40,844 nucleotides of DNA from an uncultured Ruminobacter sp. Lineage in GTDB: Bacteria; Pseudomonadota; Gammaproteobacteria; Enterobacterales; Succinivibrionaceae. The notes below the pieces were generated by a model that saw only the letters and a program-made list of their open reading frames with translations, did no database searches and had not been told where the DNA came from. Shown piece after piece: positions 1 through 11,774 of the stretch. Positions within the stretch are counted from its first letter, which is position 1. Every line of letters begins with the position of its first letter. The stretch is taken from contig CACYPY010000009.1 of the NCBI GenBank assembly GCA_902776415.1, positions 1 to 40,844 on the forward strand, in the 5' to 3' direction. A program made the position numbers and the translations under genes.

Positions 1-13
1 TAGGCATAAATTT

Positions 14-940
14 TCAAAAATCAGTACGAGTTTGGAAATTTTGCAGATCGTGGGTAGGGTGTGGGTGTGTCGAATTTGGAGCTTTTATACTGGACTCATC
101 AATGGAAGGGATGGCAATATTATGACCGGTATGATCCGCAATGTTACGGATAACCGAGGCTGCCACCATCGGTCCCAGGTAGGACGGGAGAGTAATGTTC
201 ATGCCGGCAAGCCATTTTATAACAAGCCATCCGGCCAGGACCGCCAGGGATATGATGAGAGCGGCCCTGAAAAGAGACTGTTCGGTTGCGGGGTAAACCG
301 CGGCAGATCCGTTGTCCGGAACTCCTTCGTATGCGGAGTCCTGGTTTTTGCAGGATATCCGGTGTCTTGCCAAGAGAAGCTTGCCCACCGGACCTCCGAT
401 TACTGAGCCGGCAATCAGTCCGAAGGTGGCGCAGGCCACTGATATTGAAAGTCCTCCGGCCAGCCCGCATTTTTCAAGTTCGGGGCCGAAAGCGGCAGAA
501 GTGCCATGTCCGCCGGAAAGAGAGACCGAACCGGCGGCAATTCCCAGAAGAGGGGGCTCTCCGAACAGTGAGGCGATGGAAATGCCGGCCAGATTCTGAC
601 AGATTATCAGGAGTGTCGAACATATGAGAAAAAGAAATACCCCGATTCCTCCCCGTGTCAGCATTTTTGCGGAAGCCATAAATCCGATGCTGGTGAAGAA
701 GGCCATCATGAACAATTCTCTGAGTTCAGAGTCGTAAGTGAATTCGCATATCCGGAATTCATGAAGAGCGAAGGTTAACAGGGCAAAAACCACGCCGCCG
801 ATAACCGGGGACGGAATATAGAATCTTTTGAGAAAAGGCACGATTTTTTTCAGGAAATGACCGGCTATGAGAATAGCCGTGGCGGTTCCAAGTGCTGTTA
901 TCATATCAAGATGGTACGTCAGTACCGCACTGTCTGACAT
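14..940 (-). CDS. gltS: Sodium/glutamate symporter GltS, 3'-truncated (probable pseudogene)
   Basis: 308 codons read as a Na+-dependent glutamate importer of the ESS family in the inner membrane. Family hallmarks seen: the FLKK/IPSPVIGG segment near residues 35-50, AFFTSIGF near 80, and the Gly/Ser-rich SLSGGHGTSAAFGPE pore loop near 140. The start at 940 has a GGAGGA ribosome site 6 bases upstream. Similarity to the family runs to about residue 280 (AIPSID), after which the chain ends in an unrelated His/Pro/Thr-rich tail of roughly 25 residues and a stop at 14-16. Family members are about 400 residues, so the last membrane helices and the second re-entrant repeat are missing. The break lies near bases 95-105. 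The remaining reading frame is open, so the 5' part may still be translated, but transport activity is doubtful. No partner gene is adjacent. Confidence 0.8.
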   Translation of the reverse strand: MSDSAVLTYHLDMITALGTATAILIAGHFLKKIVPFLKRFYIPSPVIGGVVFALLTFALHEFRICEFTYDSELRELFMMAFFTSIGFMASAKMLTRGGIGVFLFLICSTLLIICQNLAGISIASLFGEPPLLGIAAGSVSLSGGHGTSAAFGPELEKCGLAGGLSISVACATFGLIAGSVIGGPVGKLLLARHRISCKNQDSAYEGVPDNGSAAVYPATEQSLFRAALIISLAVLAGWLVIKWLAGMNITLPSYLGPMVAASVIRNIADHTGHNIAIPSIDESSIKAPNSTHPHPTHDLQNFQTRTDF

Positions 941-1142
941 TGCCGTTCCTCCGTAACTCAGGCACTTTCTGTTATCCGGATCTGCCGGAATGTGATTTCA
1001 GAAAGCGGTATTTTATCAGAAATACAGTCTGTTTTGAGAAAACCGGACAGGATGCCCGGCATGCGGAGATTCTGTAACCGTTTCTGCCGTTTTTCGTTAT
1101 ACTTCCGTAAATGTTTATTGCTGATGATTTTGAGGAAACAGG

Positions 1143-1421
1143 ATGAAATATTTCAAACTTGCTGCGGTGTCAGCGCTGGTATTTTTCTGCATGGGATTTA
1201 ACGTGGCCGGAGCCTTTTGCACCAAAGCTCACAGTGATGTGCATCCCCTTTGTTCCAGGTATATCGCTTTCAGCGAAGGAGTGAAGGATGCCTGCAAGAA
1301 CTGCGGCAGCGACGGTACCTGCAAATCGGAGGTCAGTCTTTATATTGTCAATACTCTGACAGATCAGGATCTGCTGTATTACATGAAAAAGGAGCGCCTG
1401 TCCCGTCCCTCCTGCCGTTAG
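1143..1421 (+). CDS. Small Cys-rich secreted protein, unknown function
   Basis: A 92-residue protein that I do not recognise. Residues 1-24 form a Sec signal peptide: Lys at 2 and 5, then a hydrophobic core, then an AGA-type cleavage site before Phe25. The predicted mature chain is about 68 residues and has six cysteines (26, 37, 51, 54, 60, 91), including a CxxC followed by GxxxxC. This even number suits up to three disulfides in the periplasm, or a metal site. The start is supported by an AGGAAACAGG ribosome site immediately upstream of the ATG. It stands alone between divergent gltS and the pyrG promoter. No lipobox is present. Expression and export are inferred only from the sequence; function is unknown. 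Confidence 0.7.
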   Translation: MKYFKLAAVSALVFFCMGFNVAGAFCTKAHSDVHPLCSRYIAFSEGVKDACKNCGSDGTCKSEVSLYIVNTLTDQDLLYYMKKERLSRPSCR

Positions 1422-1467
1422 ACTCGGATGGCAGTTCCGGGTTTTTGTCTTCTGACTCCAATCCTGG

Positions 1468-1496
1468 TTGTTGAATCCCGGCTCATTTGATAAAAT
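1468..1496 (+). promoter_or_regulatory. pyrG promoter (sigma70, extended -10)
   Basis: A TTGTTG -35 at 1468-1473, a 17-base spacer, and TAAAAT at 1491-1496 preceded by TGA, giving an extended -10. The predicted start near 1503 leaves a leader of about 75 bases before the pyrG ATG at 1580. I see no attenuator or initial pyrimidine-tract signal in that leader. Confidence 0.6.
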
Positions 1497-1498
1497 AG

Positions 1499-3238
<1,740 letters not shown>

Positions 3239-3258
3239 CGATCGGATTTATTTTTCAG

Positions 3259-3293
3259 GCCCCGAGGTATTTCTCCCGGGGTTTTTTGTTTTT
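3259..3293 (+). terminator. Intrinsic terminator after pyrG
   Basis: Stem CCCCG (3260-3264) with CGGGG (3277-3281), extended by GG/CC past a bulged A, followed by a T-rich run from 3282. Confidence 0.8.
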
Positions 3294-3358
3294 GTGGGGG
3301 ACTGTTTTTAGGCAGATCCGGATTTTGAGGAGGCTCGGATTTTACCATCCCGTATCTG

Positions 3359-3387
3359 TTGTTTTTTAAGGAGGGAGACATTATAAT
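3359..3387 (+). promoter_or_regulatory. eno promoter
   Basis: TTGTTT at 3359-3364, a 17-base spacer, and a perfect TATAAT at 3382-3387. The predicted start near 3394 gives a leader of about 110 bases that contains a hairpin at 3456-3476. Confidence 0.7.
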
Positions 3388-3452
3388 CACATGTCGGGAG
3401 TGAGCGGTTTGCTGTATGGATAATCTTCTTATTTCCCGTGTGCAGAATTTAA

Positions 3453-4811
<1,359 letters not shown>

Positions 4812-4851
4812 TCTTCTGACGTCATACTGAGTTTTTCAGTTTTCAGAAAAC

Positions 4852-4883
4852 GGGGGTGCTTTCGGGGCACCCTTTTTGTTTTT
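4852..4883 (+). terminator. Intrinsic terminator after eno
   Basis: Stem GGGTGC (4854-4859) with GCACCC (4867-4872), loop TTTCGGG region, followed by TTTTTGTTTTT from 4873. Confidence 0.85.
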
Positions 4884-4943
4884 CGGATCAGTCCTTTTCA
4901 GGGGATGTTATCTCCATAATGTTCAAATGCCGGTGGCATGGAT

Positions 4944-4949
4944 TATAAT
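4944..4949 (+). promoter_or_regulatory. -10 element for the ftsB-nlpD operon
   Basis: A perfect TATAAT at 4944-4949, 25 bases upstream of the chosen ftsB ATG. No good -35 is visible. An RNA starting near 4956 would exclude the alternative ftsB ATG at 4938. Confidence 0.5.
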
Positions 4950-4973
4950 GTTCCGGTTTTCGGGGTGTTTGTT

Positions 4974-5279
4974 ATGCGCTACATCAATGTCATTTTAATT
5001 CTGGTAATCATTTATCTCGGACACACGCTGGTACACGGTCCCAACGGACTGCGCCGTTATCAGCAGGTTACTGCGGAGCTCCGACAGGCGAAGGAATATA
5101 CCAAAAGTCTTGAGGAGCGCAACATGATGATGAAAATTGACATTGAGTCTCTTAAAAAGACCGAAGGATCTGCTACCGTAGAAAATCTTGCCCGTTCGAA
5201 TCTGGGAATGATTAAGTCCGGTGAGAAGTTTTACCGGGTCATTTTTCCAAGCCGGCAGGAGGCTCCCGAGTATAAATGA
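4974..5279 (+). CDS. ftsB: Cell division protein FtsB
   Basis: 101 residues (E. coli 103). A bitopic inner-membrane protein of the FtsQLB divisome complex that signals septal peptidoglycan synthesis. A short cytoplasmic start leads into one membrane helix (about residues 4-20). A GPNGLRRY segment follows, then a heptad-rich coiled coil (about 30-65), and then the conserved periplasmic ARSNLGMIKSGEKFYRVI block, which matches the E. coli ARNELSMTRPGETFYRLV region. An upstream in-frame ATG at 4938 would add 12 residues but precedes the likely transcription start. It overlaps ispD by 4 bases (ATGA), so the two are translationally coupled. The ftsB-ispD-ispF order is conserved in gammaproteobacteria. 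Confidence 0.93.
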   Translation: MRYINVILILVIIYLGHTLVHGPNGLRRYQQVTAELRQAKEYTKSLEERNMMMKIDIESLKKTEGSATVENLARSNLGMIKSGEKFYRVIFPSRQEAPEYK

Positions 5280-5953
5280 ATTCACTGATTGATGTTGTAA
5301 TTCCCGCCGCCGGAATCGGAAAAAGAATGCAGGCCGATCGTCCCAAGCAGTACCTTCCTTTTGCTTCCAGCACCATTCTCGAGGAAACACTGAAGCGCAT
5401 TTTGCGTTTTTCCCGTCTGGGGAGAATTGTCCTGGCTCTTAACCCCGAGGATCATTTTTTTGAAAAAACTTCGCTGGCCGGGGATGACAGAATTATGATC
5501 GTTACCGGAGGAGCCGAAAGAGGAGACAGTGTTCTTGCCGGTCTCCGGGCGGCCTCTGCGGAATATGCAATGGTTCATGATGCGGCAAGACCGTGCATTA
5601 TGATGGAGGACCTTGAGCGACTGGCTGCCGGTGCCGCCAATGACAACGGCGGCATTCTGGCGGTAAAAATTCCTGACACCGTTAAGAGGGGGGACGGCAG
5701 CAACGTTATTACGGCAACCGTTCCCAGAGCCGGACTCTGGAGGGCCCTTACTCCGCAGATGTTTAACAGAAAGCTTCTTATTGCCGCCTATGAAAAGGCA
5801 ATGGCTGACGGACAGGTACTGACTGACGAGGCTTCAGCCATGGAATATGCCGGTTATCATCCGTTGCTGGTTCCGGGCTCCGGTCTTAATATTAAAATCA
5901 CAGAGCCTCAGGATCTGGCTCTGGGAGAACTGTTTTTCAGGGAAATGGACTGA
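5276..5953 (+). CDS. ispD: 2-C-methyl-D-erythritol 4-phosphate cytidylyltransferase
   Basis: 225 residues. Couples CTP with MEP to give CDP-ME, the third step of the non-mevalonate isoprenoid pathway. The N-terminal nucleotide-binding signature is PAAGIGKRM (10-18), followed by RPKQYLPF with the conserved Lys24. VHDAARPC and the [10 protein letters not shown] block near the C-terminus are typical of IspD. The ATG overlaps the ftsB stop (ATGA). The next gene, ispF, starts 11 bases after the stop, so the two enzymes of the same pathway are separate proteins rather than the IspDF fusion found in some proteobacteria. Confidence 0.96.
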   Translation: MNSLIDVVIPAAGIGKRMQADRPKQYLPFASSTILEETLKRILRFSRLGRIVLALNPEDHFFEKTSLAGDDRIMIVTGGAERGDSVLAGLRAASAEYAMVHDAARPCIMMEDLERLAAGAANDNGGILAVKIPDTVKRGDGSNVITATVPRAGLWRALTPQMFNRKLLIAAYEKAMADGQVLTDEASAMEYAGYHPLLVPGSGLNIKITEPQDLALGELFFREMD

Positions 5954-5964
5954 TAGGAGAGATG

Positions 5965-6450
5965 ATGATATTCAGAGTCGGACATGGTTTTGACGTGCAT
6001 CGTTTTGGGGGCACAGGCCCGGTAACTTTGGGCGGTGTCAGAATCCCTTATGAACAGGGATTAATAGCTCATTCGGACGGTGATGTGGTTCTTCATGCTC
6101 TTACAGATGCCCTTCTGGGAGCTTCGGGGCTCGGAGACATCGGCCGCCTCTATCCTGACAATGATGACCGTTTTTTGAATATCGACAGCAGAATTCTTCT
6201 CAGAGATGCCTGGCAAAGAGTTCAGGAAAAAGGATGGAAGCTCAGTAACGTTGATATTACCATTCTGGCTCAGGCTCCGAAGATAGCTCCGGTGGAGCAT
6301 GAAATGCGTTTAAACATTGCCGGGGATCTGGGACTTGATCCTGATGCCGTCAATGTCAAGGCAACCACTACCGAAAAACTTGGATTTACCGGAAGAAAGG
6401 AAGGAATTGCCGTGGAGGCCGTGGCCCTTATTTTTAAGGATAAGTGCTGA
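5965..6450 (+). CDS. ispF: 2-C-methyl-D-erythritol 2,4-cyclodiphosphate synthase
   Basis: 161 residues (E. coli 159). Cyclises CDP-ME 2-phosphate to MEcPP with release of CMP; a trimeric zinc enzyme of the MEP pathway. The metal ligands are visible as Asp10 and His12 (GFDVH) and His44 (AHSDGDV), matching E. coli D8/H10/H42 with an offset of two. The [14 protein letters not shown] block near the C-terminus is also diagnostic. Two adjacent ATGs occur at 5962 and 5965; AGGAGA at 5955-5960 is better spaced for 5965. The stop overlaps the surE ATG by one base. Confidence 0.96.
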   Translation: MIFRVGHGFDVHRFGGTGPVTLGGVRIPYEQGLIAHSDGDVVLHALTDALLGASGLGDIGRLYPDNDDRFLNIDSRILLRDAWQRVQEKGWKLSNVDITILAQAPKIAPVEHEMRLNIAGDLGLDPDAVNVKATTTEKLGFTGRKEGIAVEAVALIFKDKC

Positions 6451-7196
6451 TGAGAATTCTGATAAGCAATGATGACGGCATTTATGCCGAAGGCATAAAC
6501 CGGCTCTATGAACAGGTATCCCCGGAGTATCCGGATACCTGGGTGGTGGCGCCGGACCGTAATCAGAGTGCGGCCAGTCATTCCCTTACCCTGGATAATC
6601 CCCTGAGAACCCAGGAGATTTTAAAAAAGCATTTTACTGCTGTCAGAGGAACGCCTACGGACAGTGTTTATCTGGCACTGAATTCTCTTTTGAACCCCAG
6701 GCCTGATGTGGTGGTTTCCGGCATTAACGAGGGGGCCAACCTGGGTGATGATGTTATCTACTCGGGAACCGTGGCTGCTGCTATGGAAGGACGCGGGTGC
6801 CGTTATCCCGCCCTGGCGGTATCTCTCTGCGGTTCCCGATTTTATGATACTGCGGCCGCGTTTGTGATGAGGATTCTTCGTAAAATTCAGGAAACGCCGC
6901 TTCCCGGGCAGCAGATTCTGAATGTGAACGTTCCGGATCTTCCGCTGTCTCAGATTAAGGGGATTATGGTAACCCGGCTGGGACGCCGCAAGAATGCCGA
7001 AAGCATCATTGAAAGCAAGGATCTCAGAGGTGTCCCCATTTATTGGGTCGGACCGCAGGGAAGTCCCGTGGATCGTGACAGCGATACCGATTTCTGGGCG
7101 GTGGAAAACGGATATGTTTCGGTTACGCCGCTGCATATTGATTTAACAGCCTACAACAGTCTTGATGATCTGGGAGACTGGGCGAGTATGATATAG
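6450..7196 (+). CDS. surE: 5'/3'-nucleotidase SurE
   Basis: 248 residues. A metal-dependent survival protein that hydrolyses nucleoside 5'- and 3'-monophosphates and short polyphosphate. The N-terminal [10 protein letters not shown] carries the metal ligands Asp8 and Asp9, and PDVVVSGINEGANLGDDVIYSGTVAAAMEG, cited here only by its key parts SGIN and YSGTV, is the family core. The ATG at 6450 is chosen over an upstream GTG at 6444 because the family starts at MRI and an AAGGA lies about 10 bases ahead. In enterics surE is followed by pcm, nlpD and rpoS; here a membrane protein replaces pcm and rpoS is absent. Confidence 0.96.
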   Translation: MRILISNDDGIYAEGINRLYEQVSPEYPDTWVVAPDRNQSAASHSLTLDNPLRTQEILKKHFTAVRGTPTDSVYLALNSLLNPRPDVVVSGINEGANLGDDVIYSGTVAAAMEGRGCRYPALAVSLCGSRFYDTAAAFVMRILRKIQETPLPGQQILNVNVPDLPLSQIKGIMVTRLGRRKNAESIIESKDLRGVPIYWVGPQGSPVDRDSDTDFWAVENGYVSVTPLHIDLTAYNSLDDLGDWASMI

Positions 7197-7202
7197 CCTG
7201 TT

Positions 7203-7826
7203 ATGAAATTATTTACCGGAATTTATGACTATTGCATAAACCTGTCGAAACACCGTATGGCACCGGTTTTTCTGACGGGAAGCAGCTTTATAGAGTCGGT
7301 GTTCTGGCCTATTCCTGTGGATATTATGCTGGCACCCATGTGTCTTGCCAAACCGGAAAAGGCAGTTCACTACGCTTTTCTGGCTACAGTGGCCTCGGTT
7401 CTGGGAGCGGTTCTGGGTTACGGCCTGGGGTATTATCTTTACGATCCCTGGATTCAGGATATTGTAATCAGATTCGGCTATGAGGACGCGGTTGCCCGGG
7501 CCTCGGGGTACCTGCACCGGTATGGGGCCCTGTTTATCATTATCGGATCCTTTACCCCGCTGCCTTATAAAATCGTTGCTATCTGTTCCGGACTGATTGC
7601 CTCGCAGCAGGCGGGGCTCGGACTGGGGGCCGGCCAGCTTCATTTGATACCGTTTATACTGGTGTCCTTTCTTGGCCGCGGCCTGAGATTCTTTCTGATT
7701 GCGCTGGTAATAAAATTCGGCGGGGCCAGGATGGAACAGAAGCTCAGGCGTTATATCGACATTATCGGATGGCTGACACTGGTTCTGGTGGCCGTGTTTT
7801 TCTGTTACTACATGATAAAGGACTGA
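7203..7826 (+). CDS. YqaA/DedA-like VTT-domain membrane protein
   Basis: 207 residues with about five hydrophobic segments (roughly 18-40, 57-80, 105-130, 140-175, 183-203). The SSFIESVFWPIPVDIML stretch near 27-43 and GSFTPLPYK near 118 match the SNARE-associated/VTT fold shared by DedA and YqaA proteins. Members of this broad family are implicated in lipid-carrier or proton-coupled transport across the inner membrane, but for the YqaA branch the substrate is not established. It starts 6 bases after surE and ends 3 bases before nlpD, so it belongs to the same operon and takes the place pcm holds in enterics. The assignment to the family is good; the function is open. Confidence 0.8.
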   Translation: MKLFTGIYDYCINLSKHRMAPVFLTGSSFIESVFWPIPVDIMLAPMCLAKPEKAVHYAFLATVASVLGAVLGYGLGYYLYDPWIQDIVIRFGYEDAVARASGYLHRYGALFIIIGSFTPLPYKIVAICSGLIASQQAGLGLGAGQLHLIPFILVSFLGRGLRFFLIALVIKFGGARMEQKLRRYIDIIGWLTLVLVAVFFCYYMIKD

Positions 7827-7829
7827 ACA

Positions 7830-8897
7830 ATGCTGCGAAGAACTGCAATTTTGACAATGTCAGGAATTATGGCCTTTGCAATGGGAGCCTGCACCACATA
7901 TACCGGCAGCGGCTATTCAGCCCGGGATCTTGCTTCTGATTCCCGTTCCTCGAAGGCTCAGAACGGCACATATACGGTACGTGCCGGGGATACTCTTTAT
8001 TCGGTGGCCTTTGCGAATAACATTGACATGAAGACCCTGGCATATATTAATAATCTTCATAAGCCCTATAACATTTACAGGGGACAGGTGCTTATTCTGG
8101 ATCCGTCCCGGGTGGGGGTTCAGACCTATCGGGTGCAGAAAAACGATACGGTATATGCCATTTCCAGAAAGTTCGGGGTTCCCATTAAGGAACTTGTGCA
8201 GATCAACGATATTGATTCTAACTACACGATTATGGTGGGGCAGCTTTTGGTGGTGAGCCGTAAAAAACCGGTTTTGATTACCCGTACCGAACCGGCACGT
8301 CAGGCGGCTCCGGGAGCTGTTTCGGCACCGGCCGTAAATCCTCCGGGAAAGCCGGAAACAGGGAAAACGGATCAGAAGCCGGTCAGGCCGGCAAATTCTG
8401 TCATGAGACCTCCGGTTCCCCGAACTGACAATGCCCCCGACATGACAGCCTCTGACAGCAGAAGGAAGGAAAATACCAGGGCGGTGGAGGATGTCAGAGT
8501 CCCGACCCAGTCCCGGGGCAGTGTCAACTGGAAGTGGCCTGCCGGCGGGAGAGTAATCGAAGGTTTTTCAAGCTCGGAACACGGAAACAAGGGGATTGAT
8601 ATTTCCGGAAGCAGGGGCTCCGATATCAGAGCGGCTTCCGGAGGAAAGGTTGTATATGCCGGCAATGCCCTGAGAGGATACGGAAATCTTATCATCATCA
8701 GTCATAATGATGATTTTCTGTCCGCATATGCCCATAACGATTCCATTCTGGTGCGCGAGGGACAGCAGGTATCCAGAGGTCAGGTCATAGCAAAAATGGG
8801 GGATTCGGAAGCCAAATCGGTGCGGCTACATTTTGAGATCCGTTATCGCGGGCAGACGGTAAATCCTATGAAATATCTGCCGGCCGGCAAAAAGTAG
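7830..8897 (+). CDS. nlpD: Lipoprotein NlpD, LysM/LytM amidase activator
   Basis: 355 residues. The signal peptide ends in the lipobox MGAC with Cys21; position +2 is Thr, so sorting to the outer membrane is expected. Two LysM peptidoglycan-binding domains follow (about 48-90 and 99-142), where E. coli NlpD has one. After a Pro/Ala-rich linker comes a LytM (M23) domain (about 235-345). That domain is degenerate as in E. coli NlpD: GNKGIDI replaces the zinc HxxxD, and RLHFEIR lacks the first His of HxH. NlpD-type proteins therefore do not cut peptidoglycan but activate the amidase AmiC during daughter cell separation. Last gene of the ftsB operon; rpoS does not follow. Confidence 0.92.
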   Translation: MLRRTAILTMSGIMAFAMGACTTYTGSGYSARDLASDSRSSKAQNGTYTVRAGDTLYSVAFANNIDMKTLAYINNLHKPYNIYRGQVLILDPSRVGVQTYRVQKNDTVYAISRKFGVPIKELVQINDIDSNYTIMVGQLLVVSRKKPVLITRTEPARQAAPGAVSAPAVNPPGKPETGKTDQKPVRPANSVMRPPVPRTDNAPDMTASDSRRKENTRAVEDVRVPTQSRGSVNWKWPAGGRVIEGFSSSEHGNKGIDISGSRGSDIRAASGGKVVYAGNALRGYGNLIIISHNDDFLSAYAHNDSILVREGQQVSRGQVIAKMGDSEAKSVRLHFEIRYRGQTVNPMKYLPAGKK

Positions 8898-8997
8898 TAT
8901 CCTCTTTGCAATTCCCCGGATCCTTGTCGCAGGGCAGGTTTGGCTCCGCATGTCGTGGTTTTACGTTTTCAGATTTCGGAGGCGGTGTCTTTCCTGT

Positions 8998-11577
8998 TCA
9001 GATGTAGCTGACTTCTTCGGTCAGATCGTAAATCAGGTTCAGGGCTTCCCGGGCCGTCAGCGTGTCCGGTCTGACATTCCTGAGGATCTCAATGACCTTC
9101 CGGTATTCTTCGGGGATTGCTCCCGCATTGTTGCCGTTCTTTGTTTCTGTATTGTCTCCGGGGATTTCCGGTCTTATTTTTCCGGCCAGAAGCTTCATGC
9201 GTTTTCGGGCGGTCTGGATTACCTTTTTCGGGATTCCTGCCAGCTGAGCCACTTCAATGCCGTAGGAGCTGGTAGCAGGACCGTCTTCGGCATTGTGCAG
9301 AAATACGATGTTTTCTCCGGATTTCACCGCTGAAAAATGCAGATTCCGGACGGTTTTAATTTCATTCGGGAGTTCGGTAAGCTCAAAATAGTGGGTTGAA
9401 AACAGGGTATAGGATCTGTTTCCTTCTGCCAGATGCTCCGCAGCCGCCCAGGCCAGGGCCATACCGTCGTAGGTGCTGGTGCCGCGCCCGATTTCGTCCA
9501 TAAGCACCAGACTTTTTTCCGTGGCGTTATGAAGGATATTCGCGGTTTCCGTCATTTCCACCATAAAAGTGGATCTGCCGGATGCCAGATCGTCGCTGGC
9601 TCCGATTCTGGTGAATATTCTGTCAATGTCAGGGATTATCGCTTTTTCCGCGGGTACAAAGGAACCGCTCAGAGCCATAAGGACAATAATGGCGCATTGC
9701 CTCATATAGGTTGATTTGCCTCCCATGTTCGGTCCGGTAATCACAAGAAGCTTGTGAGCATCGGTTATCGAAATATCATTGGGAATGAATTCTGCCGTGC
9801 CGGCCTGCTCGATTACCGGGTGTCGTCCCTTCGTAATGGCGATTTCAGTGCCGTCGGTAAATTCCGGACGGGTATAGTCGTTTTCAAGAGCTGTCTTGGC
9901 CAGTCCGGCGAGCATGTCGATGGCGGCAAGTCCCGATGAAAGCTCCGAAAGTTCCTCCAGATGCGGCAGCATGAGGGCGATAAGATCGTCATAAAGCTTT
10001 TTTTCCAGAGCCAGGGCCCGGCTTTGGGCGGTGAGGGCGGTTTCCTCGTATTCCTTTAGCTCCCGGGTTATAAAGCGTTCGTTGTTTTTAAGGGTCTGGC
10101 GTCTGATATAATCCGCAGGAAGACTGTTCTGTTCGGCCTGAGTCCGGGACATTTCTATATAGTAGCCTGAAACCTTGTTGTAGCCCACCTTCAGAGTGTT
10201 TATTCCGGTGCGTTGCCTTTCCCGGATTTCCACGTCCCGGAGATAATCCTCGGCTCCCGATGACATGCTGCGGAGTCTGTCCAGTTCCGGAGAGTATCCC
10301 GGAGCAATGACACCGCCTTCTCTGATGACGGCGGGCGGGTTTTCATTTACTGCCTTTTCCAGAAGCTCTCTGATGTCCGGAATAAGCGGCAGTTTGTTCT
10401 GATATTCGGAAAGCAGGCCTTTGGCAGAATTCAGAAGCTCCCGTATAAGAGGGGTTACCTGAAGGGCAGTGCGAATTTTTGAGAGATCCCGGGGCCTCAC
10501 GTTGCTGAGGGCCAGTCGGGCCGTTACTCTTTCCAGATCCCCGATTTCCCTGAGATAATCCCTAAGGGTATCAGATTCCGAACATCTCTGAAGCTCCTCA
10601 ATGAGATCCAGTTTTTGGTTTATCTCCTGGCGGGACCGCACCGGATTCAGCAGGGAACGCTGCAGAAGCCGGGAGCCCATGGGGGTGGAAGTCTGGTCCA
10701 GAACTGAAAGCAGGGTATGCTCTCTGCCTCCCTGGAGATTTTCGGTGATTTCCAGATTTTTCTGGGTGCTGGCATCCATGGCAAGATGGGAGTTTCTGCT
10801 TTCCAGACGCAGAGAGCGAATGTTAAGAAGTGCGGTTTTCTGGGTTTCCCGGACATAGCCGAGAAGCGCTCCGGCCGGACAGATGCCGATGGTAATGCCA
10901 TCTAGGCCGAAACCGGACAGATCCTTGGTTTTAAAGTGTCCGGTCAGTATGCGTTTTGCCGTTTCATAGTCAAATTCCCATACCGGACGTCTTCTGAGTC
11001 CGCGGAATCCGGAGATGGCGTCCAGGGAGCGGCAGTCCTCGGAATACAGGAGTTCCGCGGGCTTCAGGCGTTCGAGAACCGCGAGAATCCCGGTGATGTT
11101 CTCGGCTTCAAGACAGCAGAAATCTCCGGTGGAAAGATTAAGATAGCTGAGACCGAAGGCAAACTGATCGCTGGTCAGACAGGCGATGAAATTATCCTGT
11201 TTTTCCTTGAGAAGAGCTTCGTCGGTAACCGTTCCGGGAGTGATTATTCGGGTGATTTTTCTTTCCACAGGCCCTTTGGAGGAGGCCGGATCGCCTATCT
11301 GTTCGCAGATAACGGCGCTTTCCCCCTTGTCCACGAGACGGGCAAGATAGGTGTCCACGGAATGGTAGGGAACTCCGGCCATTGGAATCGGCTGTCCGTT
11401 CATGGTACCGCGTTTTGTCAGAGTGATATCCAAAAGCTCGGATGCTCTTCTGGCATCATCGAAAAACATTTCATAAAAGTCCCCCAGTCTGTAGAAAAGC
11501 AGAGTATCGGGGTACTGTTTTTTGAAGGAAAGATACTGCTGCATCAGCGGAGTGATATTATTATTGCTGTCTGACAT
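8998..11577 (-). CDS. mutS: DNA mismatch repair protein MutS
   Basis: 859 residues (E. coli 853). Dimeric ATPase that recognises mispairs and small loops and recruits MutL. The mismatch-reading Phe34-x-Glu36 lies in GDFYEMF near the N-terminus. The C-terminal ABC-type ATPase has the Walker [11 protein letters not shown] and Walker [17 protein letters not shown]. The last 60 residues include the family tetramerisation tail ([15 protein letters not shown]). The start at 11577 has only a weak ribosome site, but the [17 protein letters not shown] region needs nearly the full length. It is transcribed convergently toward nlpD with a 100-base gap in which I see no clear terminator. In enterics rpoS lies in that gap. 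Confidence 0.97.
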   Translation of the reverse strand: MSDSNNNITPLMQQYLSFKKQYPDTLLFYRLGDFYEMFFDDARRASELLDITLTKRGTMNGQPIPMAGVPYHSVDTYLARLVDKGESAVICEQIGDPASSKGPVERKITRIITPGTVTDEALLKEKQDNFIACLTSDQFAFGLSYLNLSTGDFCCLEAENITGILAVLERLKPAELLYSEDCRSLDAISGFRGLRRRPVWEFDYETAKRILTGHFKTKDLSGFGLDGITIGICPAGALLGYVRETQKTALLNIRSLRLESRNSHLAMDASTQKNLEITENLQGGREHTLLSVLDQTSTPMGSRLLQRSLLNPVRSRQEINQKLDLIEELQRCSESDTLRDYLREIGDLERVTARLALSNVRPRDLSKIRTALQVTPLIRELLNSAKGLLSEYQNKLPLIPDIRELLEKAVNENPPAVIREGGVIAPGYSPELDRLRSMSSGAEDYLRDVEIRERQRTGINTLKVGYNKVSGYYIEMSRTQAEQNSLPADYIRRQTLKNNERFITRELKEYEETALTAQSRALALEKKLYDDLIALMLPHLEELSELSSGLAAIDMLAGLAKTALENDYTRPEFTDGTEIAITKGRHPVIEQAGTAEFIPNDISITDAHKLLVITGPNMGGKSTYMRQCAIIVLMALSGSFVPAEKAIIPDIDRIFTRIGASDDLASGRSTFMVEMTETANILHNATEKSLVLMDEIGRGTSTYDGMALAWAAAEHLAEGNRSYTLFSTHYFELTELPNEIKTVRNLHFSAVKSGENIVFLHNAEDGPATSSYGIEVAQLAGIPKKVIQTARKRMKLLAGKIRPEIPGDNTETKNGNNAGAIPEEYRKVIEILRNVRPDTLTAREALNLIYDLTEEVSYI

Positions 11578-11774
11578 TTGATTTTTCTAACCTAACTGAT
11601 TGGTTCGGAACGGGCGGTGCAAAGTTTAGCATACTGGCCGGAAGATCATAAGTGCCAGAGAATCCGGCCCGGTAAAATTTCGGGAGTCGGGGAGGTTTCG
11701 GAGGGCAGGGCGGTTCTGAATCCGAAGCCGGATTTTATTATGCCGGAACCGTTATATTTATACAGGAGTCAGCA

